Positions 46,317 to 58,390 are shown, counted from the stretch's first letter. The stretch is 64,000 nucleotides of DNA from Vesta saturnalis (GCA_036346205.1 JARFJB010001910.1:2851001-2915000); one strand, 5' to 3'. Notes: generated by a model not told the origin, from the sequence alone. Numbers and translations are program-made.

Positions 46317-47689
46317 TAATATTTAACCTATGAATTATTCGAGATTTGTATGTATTAGTACCTATAAATATAACACATAAACACGGTTTATGGTACTCAC
46401 TGCAAATGTATATTACCCATATTTACAGGTTTGGAATGTTCCAATCCTATAATCTACAAACATCCACAGTCCCTTACATATCAATAGTGTTGTCTCAACA
46501 TCTATTAGGAATTTTGATCCACTTTTAGTTAACCCAATCATCAAAATGATGTTATTTTATATAATTATGTGCATAATTAACACAGTTGATTATTACCTAA
46601 TCCCTCATTATCAGGTCAAAGTTAGGACTCTTACAATTACATCCGTTGCGAACGAATGTACAACCAATACTTATTACAAAAGTTAGAAAACCTAGAACAA
46701 AGACATCTGTGACTGGAAACAGTAATAAATGAAACGAGACAGGTGTCAATAGCGAAACTATGGAATTGTAAGTGATGTCTGGTTAAAATAAAGCAGGAGT
46801 CTTCATATACATTGTTGGTTTCATCCCTCACTGAATAGCTACGCTTCTGAAACTGGGAAATGAGGGATGGTTTTATTACTAAGTATATTGTGAGAAGTAT
46901 CAACTTTGCGGAGGGAGAGCAGAATCTATGGTGTATCAATGTATCTAAATATGAAAATGTAAACTTTCACCATTATCACACATAATAAAATACTTATCTT
47001 TTTTGGGTTTTTTTAATGGTGTATTTTAAATTACACAATCTAAACGTTTCGATCACTTACAGCTTTTTCATCAGTAGTAATTCATTTAAACATATATATG
47101 TTTTAATTTTTCAAAATTGTTTACATCTTTAAAAACTACGCCTCGTATAAAAAAATGCATAGAACGTAACTAATCGAAATGCTTAAGATCTACACCCAGG
47201 TATTCTTATATCTTTACAATATCCAGCTGTTTCAGAAATATTTAATAAAAACCAAAAACTGCCCCAAATAAACCTCCCTCTCCGCAGCTATATTTCTCCT
47301 AAAAGCTAACCAACTTTAGGACAAATAAAATCAAGCTTAAATACAAAATTTCAAGCACCTATGTATCATGGTTCCGAAGTTATCGTGGATACACGCATAC
47401 ATCTACACAACCAAGGTAACAGCGCAAGACAATGCCCATCACATTCCAGGATAACAAAGTAATTTTCACGAATTCGCTCTATTTCGTTTTTGCACCAGTT
47501 AGTTGCATACAATATTTTTGGACCTCCATACAAAAAGAAAAGAAACGGTGTCACTAGGTGGCCATAAGTGATTATCATAGTCACCGTGATTTTCTGGATT
47601 AGAAGGTTCAAACATGGTTCATTTGCCACTACAGAGTGATTCAAACTCGACGCATTTGTCTTATGTTAGTCTATAATATGCACCAAGAA
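46317..47689. other. Unassigned AT-rich sequence
   Basis: Minus-strand frames of 100 codons (46637-46939) and 92 codons (47366-47644) have no recognised motif. A hammerhead-like core is listed separately. Confidence 0.35.
47046..47074 (-). ncRNA. Hammerhead-like core, weak candidate
   Basis: On the minus strand CTGATGA (47074-47068) is followed 17 nt later by GAAAC (47050-47046), the invariant core strings of hammerhead ribozymes, which are carried by Penelope-like elements in insects. The 17-nt spacer does not fold into a clean stem II, and a cleavage-site strand was not found, so it may be decayed or chance. Confidence 0.25.
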
Positions 47690-47751
47690 ATCACTTTGTA
47701 AAAACTTTTAAAATTGAGGTTATGTTATCCAAAAATAATTTTTTCACAGGA

Positions 47752-47755
<4 letters not shown>
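47690..47755 (+). repeat. Inverted-repeat partner of 52480-52545
   Basis: 'aaattgaggttatgttatcc' at 47711 recurs on the minus strand near 52510-52535 as 'aaattgaggttatgttgtcc', with about 65 bp of similar text around it. Both copies run into AT-rich or (TA)n sequence on the same side. It could be the arms of a larger, older element enclosing 47756-52480. Confidence 0.55.

Positions 47756-47815
<60 letters not shown>
47756..47815. repeat. (TA)n microsatellite
   Basis: This is about 30 uninterrupted TA units, abutting the left end of the mariner-like element that begins near 47824. Confidence 0.97.
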
Positions 47816-47816
<1 letters not shown>

Positions 47817-47823
47817 CAGATAA

Positions 47824-49852
47824 CAGATAACATTTCCAGCATGGGGATCTCGCTTATTATAAAAGATACAGATTTGGTTAAATTAGATGAATTACTCCTA
47901 AGGATTAGTGAAATTATAGGACACTCTCCAATTTCCAAATTTCCATGTATTTTAAGACTTATGGCAAGAAAAAGAAAAATAAATTTTATTTGCACTTTCT
48001 TAAGATATTTTATATGCAGAATTTAAATATCAATTTAGATTTTTTTTTGCGCTTTCTATTTTTTAGTTTCAACCCCTAAATTAAATTTTTCTTATGGAAC
48101 GACAAGTCGGCTTTGAAATAATTGATCGTGTTTTTTTATCCTCTTTACAATGATATAGCACATGTACTATCTTTAAAAACAACAAAGAACATTTAAAAAA
48201 ATGTATTTTATTAAAGACTCTAACAATAAGTAGGTCGTGAAACATGAGAAAACGACAAATAATAGATAACAACAAGAGTTAAGCAGGTAATAGTATTGGA
48301 GATAATTATCCAATTATAAAATATGTTCAAACAATTGACGATTCCGTTCTAAACATAATTGTGCCCTGCGTAGTGTCGACGTAATTGCTCTGCGTAGTTT
48401 TTGGCGTTTAATGCTACTAAATGCTGCAAGAACAGCTTCACGAAGATCTACGGCATTCTCAAATGTTTGCACGTACACTCGATTTTTACGTAGCCCCAAA
48501 GGAAAAAGTCCAAGAGCGTTAAGTCTGGAGATCTGGGTGGCCATAAAATCGGCCCTCGATTACCAATCCATGAATTTGGAAACCGAATATTAAGATATTC
48601 GCTGATGATGTTTGAATTGTGGGGTGGGGCGCCATCTTGTTGGAAGCAGATATTAATATTCTCAATCAGTGGTAAATCATCAAGTTTATTTTCTAAATCA
48701 GTTTGTAGTAAATTCAAATACCTTTCACTATTTAATGTTTCGTTAAAAAATATGGGCCCAATAAGTTTAGCGCCTAAAATGCCACACAAGACGTTAAAAC
48801 CAAATCTCACTTGATGCCGACTTTCCTTAACAACGTGAGGATTTTCACGGTCCCAAAAGTGAACATTGTGTCGATTGAAAAGGCCATTATTTGTAAATCT
48901 GCTTTCGTCAGACCACAAAATCGTAGCTGGAAAATTATCGTTATTCTCACATTGATTAAAGTCCCTGCAGAAAGGTGTACTTATACGGATGATACCTGTG
49001 ACGTTTTAAAATTCTTTGTGATGTAGTTTTCAAAATACCAGTGTTATGTTATGTTCAACAGATGTTGAAGGATTTTCAATAACTGATTGTAATACATTTA
49101 GTTCTGCATCTTTATTCCGTAATTTCGGATTTCTAGTAGGTTTTGAAAATGAACCATATTCTTTTAAATTAATTACCAAATTTCTGTACGTACGAGGGCT
49201 GCCTTCTTTCAGGATACAGCCTCAAGTACATCCGTTCAGCTTCTATACTGTTTTTATGAGACAAGATGTAACAACTCAACATATCAAACTTTTCAGTATT
49301 AGTAAATAAAGCCATGTTTGACACAAAAATATTCTGGAACGAATAATTTTTAAGTGATATTAAATTCGATTGTGTTTTTATGTTTCACGGCCTGCTTATT
49401 GTTAGAGTCTTTAATAAAATACATTTTTTTTTAATTTTCTTTGTTGTTTTTAAAAATAGATAGTACATGTGCTATATCATTGTAAAGAGGATAAAAAAAC
49501 ACGATCAATTATTTCAAATCCGACGTGTCGTTCCATAAGAAAAATTTAATTTAGGGGTTGAAACTAAAAAATAGAAAGTGCAAAAAAAAATCCAAATTGA
49601 TATTTAAATTCTGCATAAAAAAAATCTTAAGAAAGTGCAAATAAAATTTATGTCTAATATAACAAAAAAGATATTACAAGAAATAGAAATTTGACATTTT
49701 TCTTTTTCTTGCCATAAGTCTTAAAATACATGGAAATTTGGAAATTGGAGAGTGTCTTATAATTTCACTAATCCTTAGGAGTAATTTATCTAATTTAACC
49801 AAATCTGTATCTTTTATAATAAGCGAGATCCCCATGCTGGAAATGTTATCTG
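47824..49852 (-). mobile_element. Mariner-like element with TIRs over 400 bp
   Basis: 47824 to about 48240 is the inverse of about 49388 to 49852, beginning CAGATAACATTTCCAGCATG on the left and ending in its complement. The outermost bases are uncertain: on the right, 'ggacacgttgta' follows, while on the left a (TA)n array and two 'acagata' units replace it. The single transposase gene inside is on the minus strand. Confidence 0.85.
48314..49315 (-). pseudogene. Mariner-like transposase (DD41D spacing), frameshifted
   Basis: Minus strand from 49315: 'MALFTNTEKFDMLSCYILS' with 'AERMYLRLYPERRQPS', the N-terminal helix-turn-helix. After frameshifts and two stops comes 'TILWSDESRFTNNG' (first Asp), then an open stretch to 'QQDGAPPHNSN' (second Asp) and 'RSPDLTLLDFFLWGY' (third), 41 residues apart. 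One more frameshift leads to the C-terminus 'LFEHIL' at 48314. All three catalytic residues survive, but the frame is broken at least three times. Confidence 0.9.
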
Positions 49853-49864
49853 GGACACGTTGTA

Positions 49865-50397
49865 CTATACCGGGTGTTACAAAAAAGTAGGCCAATCCGC
49901 TAACCACATATTCTTTGGGACAAAATAAGGGGACTTTTCTTGTGTCACTTTTCATTTGAACGCTTCCTTTTCGATATACAGGGTGTCAAACTTCACTTTT
50001 TAAAAGTTTATTTTTCTATTGTCTCTGGTGTGTTTTAAGATATCGTTTTCAAATTTGGTACAAATCTTACTCTTTTCTAAGTGCACCTTCTGTATGATTT
50101 TAAGTAAAAAATTCAAAGAATTAATAGAAAAATAAGAGGGGTGTGGTAACCTTTAACCCCCCATTTTTTTCTGACGAACTGCTCCATTTTTGGAGTAGTT
50201 TGATGTTTTATCTAACTTTTTTGGTTCTTGTAAACTTTTGATTTGATGCTTCCTTTATGACATACTTTTAGTTATTCGGCTAGGTGTTGCGATTTTTTTA
50301 ACAATTTTTTTATTTTATTAATCAGAATAAATTCATAATAATAACCTAAAACAATCAATTGTGCCAATAATTATAATACGAAGTTGGATGCAAATAA
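49865..50397 (-). repeat. 3' flank and end of a further mariner-like element
   Basis: 'accgggtgttacaaaaaagt' at 49867 resembles a mariner outer end, and the transposase relic that follows on the minus strand ends at 50398. The segment between is a non-coding flank with another 'atatacagggtgtcaaac' string at 49975. The opposite end was not located. Confidence 0.5.
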
Positions 50398-50845
50398 TTA
50401 AATTAAATGTTCAATGTGTCCACCGCCTTCGCGAATGCCCCTTCTGGCTCTTTTTATAACTGAAAACCGAATATTTTGGAAAATATTCGGTTTCAATCTA
50501 AATACCTCTGCACCTTCTGCGATGCGATCCCTCAATTGATTTTGATTTATTATTGGAACCGTATAAACAAAATCTTTCATGAATCCCCAAAAACTGAAGT
50601 CCAGTGGATTTAAGTCGGGGGAACGAGGTGGCTAATGAATAGGCGCATCTTGTCCCCGACCAATCCAGTGATTAGGGAAATATTGGTTCAAGTGGTTCCG
50701 AACATTATTGCCATAATGTGGCGGAGCTCCGTCAAGTAGAAACCACATATTTTGACGAATCGCTATAGGTACGTCATCAAGTAAATTTGTAAACTCATTT
50801 TGTAAAAAAAAATAAAAATGTTCGGTAAAAATAATGTTTCGAGAA
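50398..50845 (-). pseudogene. Mariner-like transposase, C-terminal half (copy B)
   Basis: Minus strand. 'NMWFLLDGAPPHYGNNV' carries the second Asp, then 'HWIGRGQDAP', a stop in place of Trp, and 'PPRSPDLNPLDFSFWGF' the third Asp. The gap between the Asp residues is 43, two more than in the other copies. The frame ends with 'GGGHIEHLI' at 50398. It is joined upstream to a different transposase copy, which repeats the third-Asp region. Confidence 0.82.
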
Positions 50846-51710
50846 GGGGTCTTGTAAACTTCGTTTTTTAAAGTTCCCTAAAGGAAACAATCTCAAGATG
50901 TAAGGTCCGGTGATTTTTCAGGCTATATTAATGGTCCATTTACAGTTATCCACCTATTTCCATATAAATTATCTAAATATGGCTGTATGCGGGGGAGTTC
51001 AATGATCTTGAAACAATTTTGCGATAACTGAAGAGAAACTTCTTCCAATAAAGGAGGAATCTCCTCTTGCAGAAATCTTACATAGTTTCTGCCTTCAAGA
51101 TTACGGTTATAAAAATGTCGACGAATTATATCACACCAAACGTTTATACCAAAATATCCTTGGTTTGGAATTTTGTGTTTATTACGTGGGGATTTTCTGT
51201 CGACCAATAGCAACAGTTTTGACGATTAGGCTTGCCATTACTTATAAATCGATTCTCATCAGTCCATAAAATATTGTGAAATAGTCGTGGATCCCTTACT
51301 TCATGATAAATCATTACATTAAAAAGCAAATTTAGACGATTTTCTTCATTGGTTTCAGTTAAAAGTTCCAAATCGTATAATTTATAATCGTGATATTTTC
51401 AAAACTCGCTGAATAATAGAATACTTAAAATGTAGTTCTCGACTTGCTTGACTTATAGAATTTCTAGGATTGTTCTCAAAATAATTTAAAATAACTGCAA
51501 CATTGTTGTCGTTGGGTATTCTTTTTGAAACAGATTTTCCTTTTTGACTTGAAAATGCATCTTCATTATTTCATAAAATTCGTTTCTAAGAACTAAACAT
51601 TTTTGCATCAGGGTGATGTCGCTCTGTATATCTTTCACGGTATATCTAAGCTGCTCGCACTGAATTCTTGGTGCATTCACCGTGGATTAACAACATGTTC
51701 ACTTTTTCAT
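50846..51710 (-). pseudogene. Mariner-like transposase, N-terminal part to third Asp (copy A)
   Basis: Starting at 51710: 'MKKVNMLLIHGECTKNSVRA', an N-terminal helix-turn-helix. 'NILWTDENRFISNGKPNRQN' gives the first Asp and 'GYFGINVWCDII' the strand after it. The stretch around the second Asp (usual QDGAPPH) is deleted. 'RWITVNGPLI' and 'PEKSPDLTS' mark the third-Asp region. It then passes without a gap into copy B. Several stops are present. Confidence 0.8.
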
Positions 51711-51846
51711 TGTGAGAAAACATCGACAATAATGAAATAAAAGCTTAATTATAACCAGTTAGTTAAACTGTCTTAACAGCGAAATGTCAAGTTTAACAAG
51801 AGTAAATTTGTAGGTTTGTTAATTTGCAACTGTCTAACGCGATTTG
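51711..51846. other. Flank between the mariner relic and the GCGGTCTA element
   Basis: This is short AT-rich sequence, probably the 5' flank of the relic. No inverted end was identified. Confidence 0.35.
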
Positions 51847-52371
51847 GTGGCACTTCGATATGCGGTCTACCTCAGAGTAGCTGGTTCGATATGCGGTCTA
51901 CCATGTATAATGCGGTCTACCATAGAGTAGCTGGTCCAATATGCGGTCTATTATGTACAAGCGGTTTACTATGATGCACACGCCCACATGTAGGTGAAGT
52001 ATGTGGTTCAATAAACGATCTACACCTAAAATTGTTTGTTAATTATAGTTAATTATTCGTACTTAAGAATAGTTCAATTCAAGGTTAAATTAGAACGTAA
52101 TAAAAATATTACCTAATAATTACACTTTTTTTTTACATCGCTTATTGAAACTCAATACTTCACCTATATGGAGGTCTACATATTATGTAGAACGCAGATT
52201 GATCCCGCTACTCTGTGGTAGGCCGCATACGCTTATTTAACCACAATAGTTCACCTATGTAAGCCTGCATATTGTGTAGACCGCATTAAACATACTAGAC
52301 CGCATATTGAACCAGCTACTCTATCGTAGACCGTCTTATACATGGTAGACCGCACATCGAACTGGCACCCA
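51847..52371. mobile_element. MITE-like element with GCGGTCTA subterminal repeats
   Basis: The left 120 bp contain at least four GCGGTCTA words spaced 20-50 bp apart, alternating with 'agagtagctgg'. The right 200 bp contain the same words in inverted orientation (TAGACCGC and variants), including the mirrored order with 'agctactct'. The outermost parts, 'ttcgatatgcggtctacc' and its inverse, are similar inverted ends. There is no coding content. Superfamily and target duplication could not be fixed. Confidence 0.82.
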
Positions 52372-52479
52372 CGATTTTATGGCACATTTTATTAAATATA
52401 TTTTTCGCTGTAACTTTTGAACCCAACAAGGGTAGATTGAATCTAGAAAAATGGCAACATTCAAAATATATAAAAAAAA

Positions 52480-52545
52480 ATAAAATTTCCTGGGAACATT
52501 TATTTCTGGACAACATAACCTCAATTTCTAAAATGTTTACAAATT
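52480..52545 (-). repeat. Inverted-repeat partner of 47690-47755
   Basis: The minus-strand text 'aaattgaggttatgttgtcc' with flanking 'cccaggaaatttta' matches 47711-47755 at moderate identity. Confidence 0.55.
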
Positions 52546-52749
52546 TATTTTTTTGTGCAACTTATAAACAGGAACTATTTCGCACAATAAGGCCAATGCG
52601 TCGGCTTTGATTCTAAAGAGTGTTCATCGCTATCATTCATATTTTCAATAATTTTTAAGCTATAAAACTATTTTTACAGTCGCACCTATTTTGACTTGCT
52701 GTGTAGGTAAGAAACCTGTTTATTAGTGTTGAATGCGTATCAGATAGAT

Positions 52750-52751
<2 letters not shown>

Positions 52752-52801
<50 letters not shown>
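52752..52801. repeat. (TA)n microsatellite with GATA lead
   Basis: 'agatagatagata' runs into about 25 TA units and ends 11 bp before the MITE at 52813. Confidence 0.97.
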
Positions 52802-52812
52802 CAATATATGTA

Positions 52813-53249
52813 CAAGATCCTTCATTTCAGTTCCCGTCTTGTAGCTTAGTTATTATTTAACTTAAAGTTTTAATATTTTGCACATTTTAGGAAAATGTGA
52901 TTGATTATGCAGGGTGATTTCATAATGGTATATATTTTTTTACATGACATCTTATATTTTTTGCAGATTTAATTGACTTCCGATTGTCTACATAACCCTA
53001 AAATTGTATAGAAATCGGTTGGATAGTATCGACAAAAAAAAATGTTAAAAAAATCAGCTTTACACCACTGGTTTTCAAAATGGTTAAAAATACCAATAGT
53101 GGCTCGTTTTCAGATAATAACCCAGGAACACATTAAGCAAGGTTTTGGACCACCTTGTATAATCAATCACATTTTCCTAAAATGCTGCCTAGGTCACAGA
53201 TAAAGTGTGCAAAAGCTACAAAAGACGGGAGCTGAAATGCAGGACACTG
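52813..53249. mobile_element. 437-bp mariner-type MITE
   Basis: The left end (CAAGATCCTTCATTTCAG) and right end (complement CAGTGTCCTGCATTTCAG) are similar inverted repeats. Both continue through 'cccgtctt' and 'ttttaggaaaatgtgattga' for about 120 bp, with an indel. TA flanks both sides (52811-52812 and 53250-53251). No coding region. Confidence 0.85.
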
Positions 53250-53251
53250 TA

Positions 53252-55034
53252 TAATTGATAAGTTTTTACACTAAAAATGATGCAAAACGTGTACGTTTAG
53301 TGAATGGACGTAGAAAAAACTATTTTGACCAGACAGAATGTGTTGCACTGTATGTATCAGACTTTACCAATGTTCGAAGTACTACATGTAGTATTGCATT
53401 CTAAACTCACTTACGGAAGAATAAAATAATAATCTGAAATCAGAAAAAATAAAAAAAATTAAAATTTTATTAATACATTTTGAAGACTATTTTAGTGCAA
53501 CATATGCAAATGTTGCTGAAAACCAGCCAAAATTTAAAAAAATTAGTTTTATAGTTTAAGCTTTGGGATAACATTTTATTAAGTATGAGCTTAACTTTTT
53601 CTATACTAATTAATAATGATGTGCAGACAAGATAAGTGTTCCCCTACTTTATTTAAGAAAAATGATATGAGAATTTTTAGATTCTTTTGAGGGTTTATTC
53701 GTTTAACGTCTGTTCTCACATTTTAATCTGTTAAAGATGTAATCCGATGTTTTTACACGTTTTTGAAGTGTCGTCACGAGTGTTAGGATTTATTTAAATT
53801 TATCCCCATCTAATTCTTTTTTATGAACACTTGTAAGTTTATTTATTTATCTTGGAAGGTTTCGGTAAAATTTTCAGAAATTAGTTATTTTAAATAAATA
53901 CACTGTGATGAATAATTCTCTAAACAGGAAATATCGACAGGTCACTTACTTTATTTTTGTTTTTGGATGCAGTAATACATTCCAGCCTAAGAAATACGTT
54001 ACACTGGTTGAGAATGCAAAAAATGAGCCGTAGAAGTTTAATCCGGTTTTATAAATAGGAATTAAACGCTAGTAAATTTGCATTTGCTAAAATAAGTTGT
54101 AATTCACGTGTTTCCTTCAATATGCCATCGCATAAATAAATATCGTTTAGTGCGAAAATAACTTCACATTTTAACTGAGACTTTACACATAGGCTATGAT
54201 TAGCCTGTTTGTAAACCACAAAGAGAGATTGTGAAAGATAAAATAAGTAGAAGCATTTGAGAGATGCAGCATCGCTTTATCACTTGGCTTTATAGATGCG
54301 ACTGCAACTTTCGCTGCAAAACATTTATAAACGCTCCTCTTTAAATAACCCGAAGTTAGTTTACAAATAGTATCAATTTGGTAACAATTTATTTTGACTA
54401 TAATTACGTAAAATTTTTAACATTAACATACTCACGTGCGGTATTATAAGAAAGATCAAAAGAAAGTGTTTTTCTATTAAACACGATAACAAGCATCACT
54501 AACGAAAATTGTGGCAGGAATTTATAATCAGCTTATAATGATATACCATAATTTGGAATAAAAATAACACCGAAGGACAACGTACATCCTTAGTATTTTA
54601 AGATTTATAACCAGATTTTCTACATGATTTTTTACCTTCTAAGAAATGTAAAATATGCAAATAAAGACACAGTCAAAAATTTATACTTTGTGTATTTATG
54701 ACTACCGGATTTTTACACGTTAATAGCTTTTTTTTCCACGACAAAGCATGATTGTCTAGCTTTCTATATTCTGAATTTTGACACATATTCTGGAAGAATC
54801 GTACAAAGGAACATTATTTTAAACTTGACGGAGCTCTATCGTAATTCTTGCTTTATAGTGTATTTTAATTATTTTAGTTAAATAATCACTACACGGGCGT
54901 TGTATTTTATATTTCGGTAATTAAAACAATTTATTTCTTATAAATTAGAACATAACATAATTGATAAAATGAAAAGAAACTATCAATAACGATCAAGATT
55001 CTATTTTAAACTTGGATGTTCCTACATAAAGAAT
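53252..55034. other. Unassigned AT-rich sequence
   Basis: I see no open frames with motifs, repeats or paired ends. Confidence 0.4.
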
Positions 55035-55400
55035 GGTGAAGATGGAAGGCTCGACATCCAGATGATATCCCAGCTATTATATCAAAGATATGTTCCCCCG
55101 AACTAGGACAAGTCCTATCTAAGTTCTATTTGATCTGTATGTCTTTTGTGGAATTTCCTTTAGGGATGCCACGAATAGTGATTTTGCCGAATACCGAATA
55201 TTCGGCTATTAGCTGAGTTGATCGGCGTATTTCCACAGTTTTTACTTTTTCAGCTGAACGTTTCAGAAGCGGACTCAGCTTCCGTCTCTCAGGATTAGTC
55301 CTGAGAAGGACTGTTTTCGCACTTGAGTCGAATTCATATGCTCTAATTTTTTTCCTAAACACTTGACTATTCACAGATTCGAACTTGGTACCTTTCACTT
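55035..55400 (-). repeat. SINE copy lacking the tRNA head
   Basis: The body is the same as 55401-55790 at about 85-90 % identity by eye. The head is cut at 'aggtaccaagttcgaatctg', so the A-box is missing. It follows the full copy in tandem and in the same orientation. A minus-strand frame stays open through most of it. Confidence 0.8.
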
Positions 55401-55790
55401 ACTATCCAAACGATATCCCAACTATTGTCTCAAAGATATAGTCTCCCGAACTGGGACAAGTGCTATCTAAGCTCTCTTTGATCTCTATGTCTTTTGTGGA
55501 ATTTGCTTTAGGCATGCCACGAATAGTGATTCTACCGAATACCGAATATTCGGCTATTAGCTGAGTTGATCGACCTACTTCCACAGTTCTTACTTTTTGA
55601 GCGCGACGTTTCGAAAGCAGACTCTGCTTCCGTCACCAGGCTTGGTCCTGAGAAGGACTGTTTTCGCACTTTAGTCGAATTCATATGTTATGATTTTTTT
55701 CCCAAGCACTTGACTACTCTCAGATTCGAACTTGGTACCTTTCACTTACTGGTCTGGCACCTTTACCACTGTGCCACTGAGTAATCCAAT
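55401..55790 (-). repeat. tRNA-derived SINE, full head
   Basis: Minus strand. The head starts TTGGATTACTCAGTGGCACA, with an A-box TGGCACAGTGG (55778-55768) and a B-box GTTCGAATC (55731-55723) as in pol III promoters. A body follows with 'ggacttcatgacgg'-like text and a GAATATTCGG palindrome. The head abuts a (TA)n array on its outer side. A + strand relative is at 59471. Confidence 0.88.
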
Positions 55791-55809
55791 ATATATTTTT
55801 TAGCACACA

Positions 55810-55811
<2 letters not shown>

Positions 55812-55854
<43 letters not shown>
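55812..55854. repeat. (TA)n microsatellite next to the SINE head
   Basis: About 21 TA units lie 21 bp outside the SINE head. Confidence 0.97.
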
Positions 55855-55856
<2 letters not shown>

Positions 55857-58390
55857 AGATGTTCAGAAAGAGGTAATAGAAGTATCGGACAGATTACATG
55901 ACATTTGGGTCATAAAAAGGGGTGATTTCTAGCTCGATACAAGTGCGAGACACTATTTTACATAAATCTGGTTCACGATGTGTTTAAAATAAATTTATTT
56001 GATATAAATTAATCTGAATATCATTTGCTTAGTTTGGTTTCATCATAAAAAGCAATTTGCTGCTACCAAATTTGTCAAGAATGTCAAATATCACCATTTT
56101 CGTAGAGTCATTTTAGTATTGCAATTATTACAATAAAATTCAATTTTTCAAAGGTAATTTGGCAAGTAGACATTTTACAGGTGTTTAAACATGGACTATA
56201 TAGTTAGGATTAGGTTAGGGATAGTGTATGTTTAGTTTTTAAAGGCAGGAAATACAAAAATTTAGTAAAAGGGTTATAATATGGACAGTATAGACATTTT
56301 TCGCACATATTTTTGGTAGCGAATTAGTGACAAAAATTATAATACAAGTTTCACAATAAGAAAAACATTTAGAACATTATGGCATACAGACATTTATAGT
56401 GCCGTACAATTTATAGTGAAAAATTTCAAAAGAGTGTTAGACGATGAGACTTTTTCAATGCAAGACTATATAACATTATGCATTGCAAATAATTAGTGAG
56501 AACAATAAAGACAAGTAGTACAAACCTTAAACATAACATTTTAAGTGTTAAAAACATTTTTAGATATAAATAAATTTCATTTTTAGATTTAAGTTTGGTT
56601 ACGTTGTAAATTTTAGGTTTTTTATATAATTTTATACTTTTTCCACTTTCTTAGACGTAGATTTTGCTCTTAAAGCAAATAATAGATGTTCTTTCTCAAT
56701 ATAAATATGTTTTTATAAGGATACAGCGCTTTTCTCCGCTGAATTATGTTAAATCTGAGGTGAATTTAAGCTAATATTACAAAAGCTTAAAATTTTCTTT
56801 AAATTAATTGTTTCGAACATAAAAGATATGTATTCCTATGTAAAATGTCCTCAGAATTCCATTTTTGCAAGTAATTTTAGTGTAGCTTGTAAGTATAAAA
56901 AGTTAAAAGCTTATTTTAATTAGAGTATGTTACTTCGTTTATTAGTGTTAGGAATTATAGCTTGTTAGGTGTCCCTTTATTCAAAATTTCACGTACTTTT
57001 CATTTCTGTTTTTAATTTTCAATTCCGATTATGCATAAGAAAGTTACGGCCAAAATTCCATTTATGTACAATATTTAATTTTGATCCTCCAATCAGATCC
57101 ATAGCTACATTTGCAATATGGCTAAAAAAAAAATGAAATTTGTGTAACAACCAGAAACATATAAAAGCAAGCGCTCAGGAAATGACTCTCTCTCTTGAAA
57201 TTGTTTAAAAGTGTAAAAGTTTAAAACAGTGTTGTAAAATTTGTGAATACATAACCTAAATTTTTATCGTTAAAAAGTTTTACGTTACGAATAATTTTCG
57301 AGAGCACTTGTTTTTGTATCGTCGGATAGAAATAAATAGTTCGGTATCCGATACCTGTCGTTTAATAAAAATAATTCTGTTCGATTAATTGATGTTACGA
57401 TTTTGTGAAGATTTGTTTACGTGTTTTCAAATTTAAAATAATTCTTGTTTACCAAATTAAATTCCATTTTTATTTGGTCAAAGTTTGTTTTATTTCGTCG
57501 TACAAATCCTTTTAAATAAAAATTTATCATCGGTAGCTAAAATAAAAGTGTTGTTAACAATAATCTTGAATACTTAAACATATATTTTAAACGATATCAC
57601 TCATTGAGCTATAAAATCATTTAAAATAAAAAGTTACCGTTAATAAATAAGTGGTTGGAGTTTGCCGTTTTTGGGGAAAACATCTACAAGCCTGGAAGTT
57701 GGTGTCTTCGACAACCGAGAACCGAGATAGCAGTTGGGTATTGGTAACAACTGTAGCCGAGTGAACATTGCCTGCATCCAGCTGAAGTATCCGAAGACAT
57801 CATTCAATCAATAGGAAGGACTGTATATGTGAGTCAAATTTTATAACCCTACCTATTGTGAATATTCATTGTTATTTTCCTGCAATTTGTATTTGGTACA
57901 TGTTTTTAGTTAAGAATTTTAAATATTTACTTGTGTAAACACCTGTAAAGATATTAATTTCTTTTCTTTTTCAAAATTTTCATTCTGGTTCTAAACATTA
58001 AATTTACTAAATATAATCATCTGACATTTTTGACAGTTACTTATTTTTACTTAAATTCATTAACGCATGCGTTGGATAGCAAATTATATTCAGAACATTT
58101 TGTATACTTTAAATTCAATTACATATAGGATACTTCTTATACTACAAAATTATTATCTTCAACTAAATTCCTTGAACTCTATCCCCATATGAGATTTTGA
58201 GCTAGTCCGGTGCAATATAATAAATATAACATTAAGAGTTAAATAATTACTTCAATCATTATTACATACAACATTAAATTTACCTCAACTAAATTCAAAC
58301 TATTTAATTTTAATTTTTCCCCACAAAAGTGTAAGTCGCCATATATTTTTTTAATTCCCTTATCTTAATAAATTAATTACAAACATCCCA

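Noticed and set aside
46637..47644. Two minus-strand frames of 92-100 codons as genes
   Set aside because: No motif, no relative in the window, and lengths are within chance for AT-rich DNA of this size.
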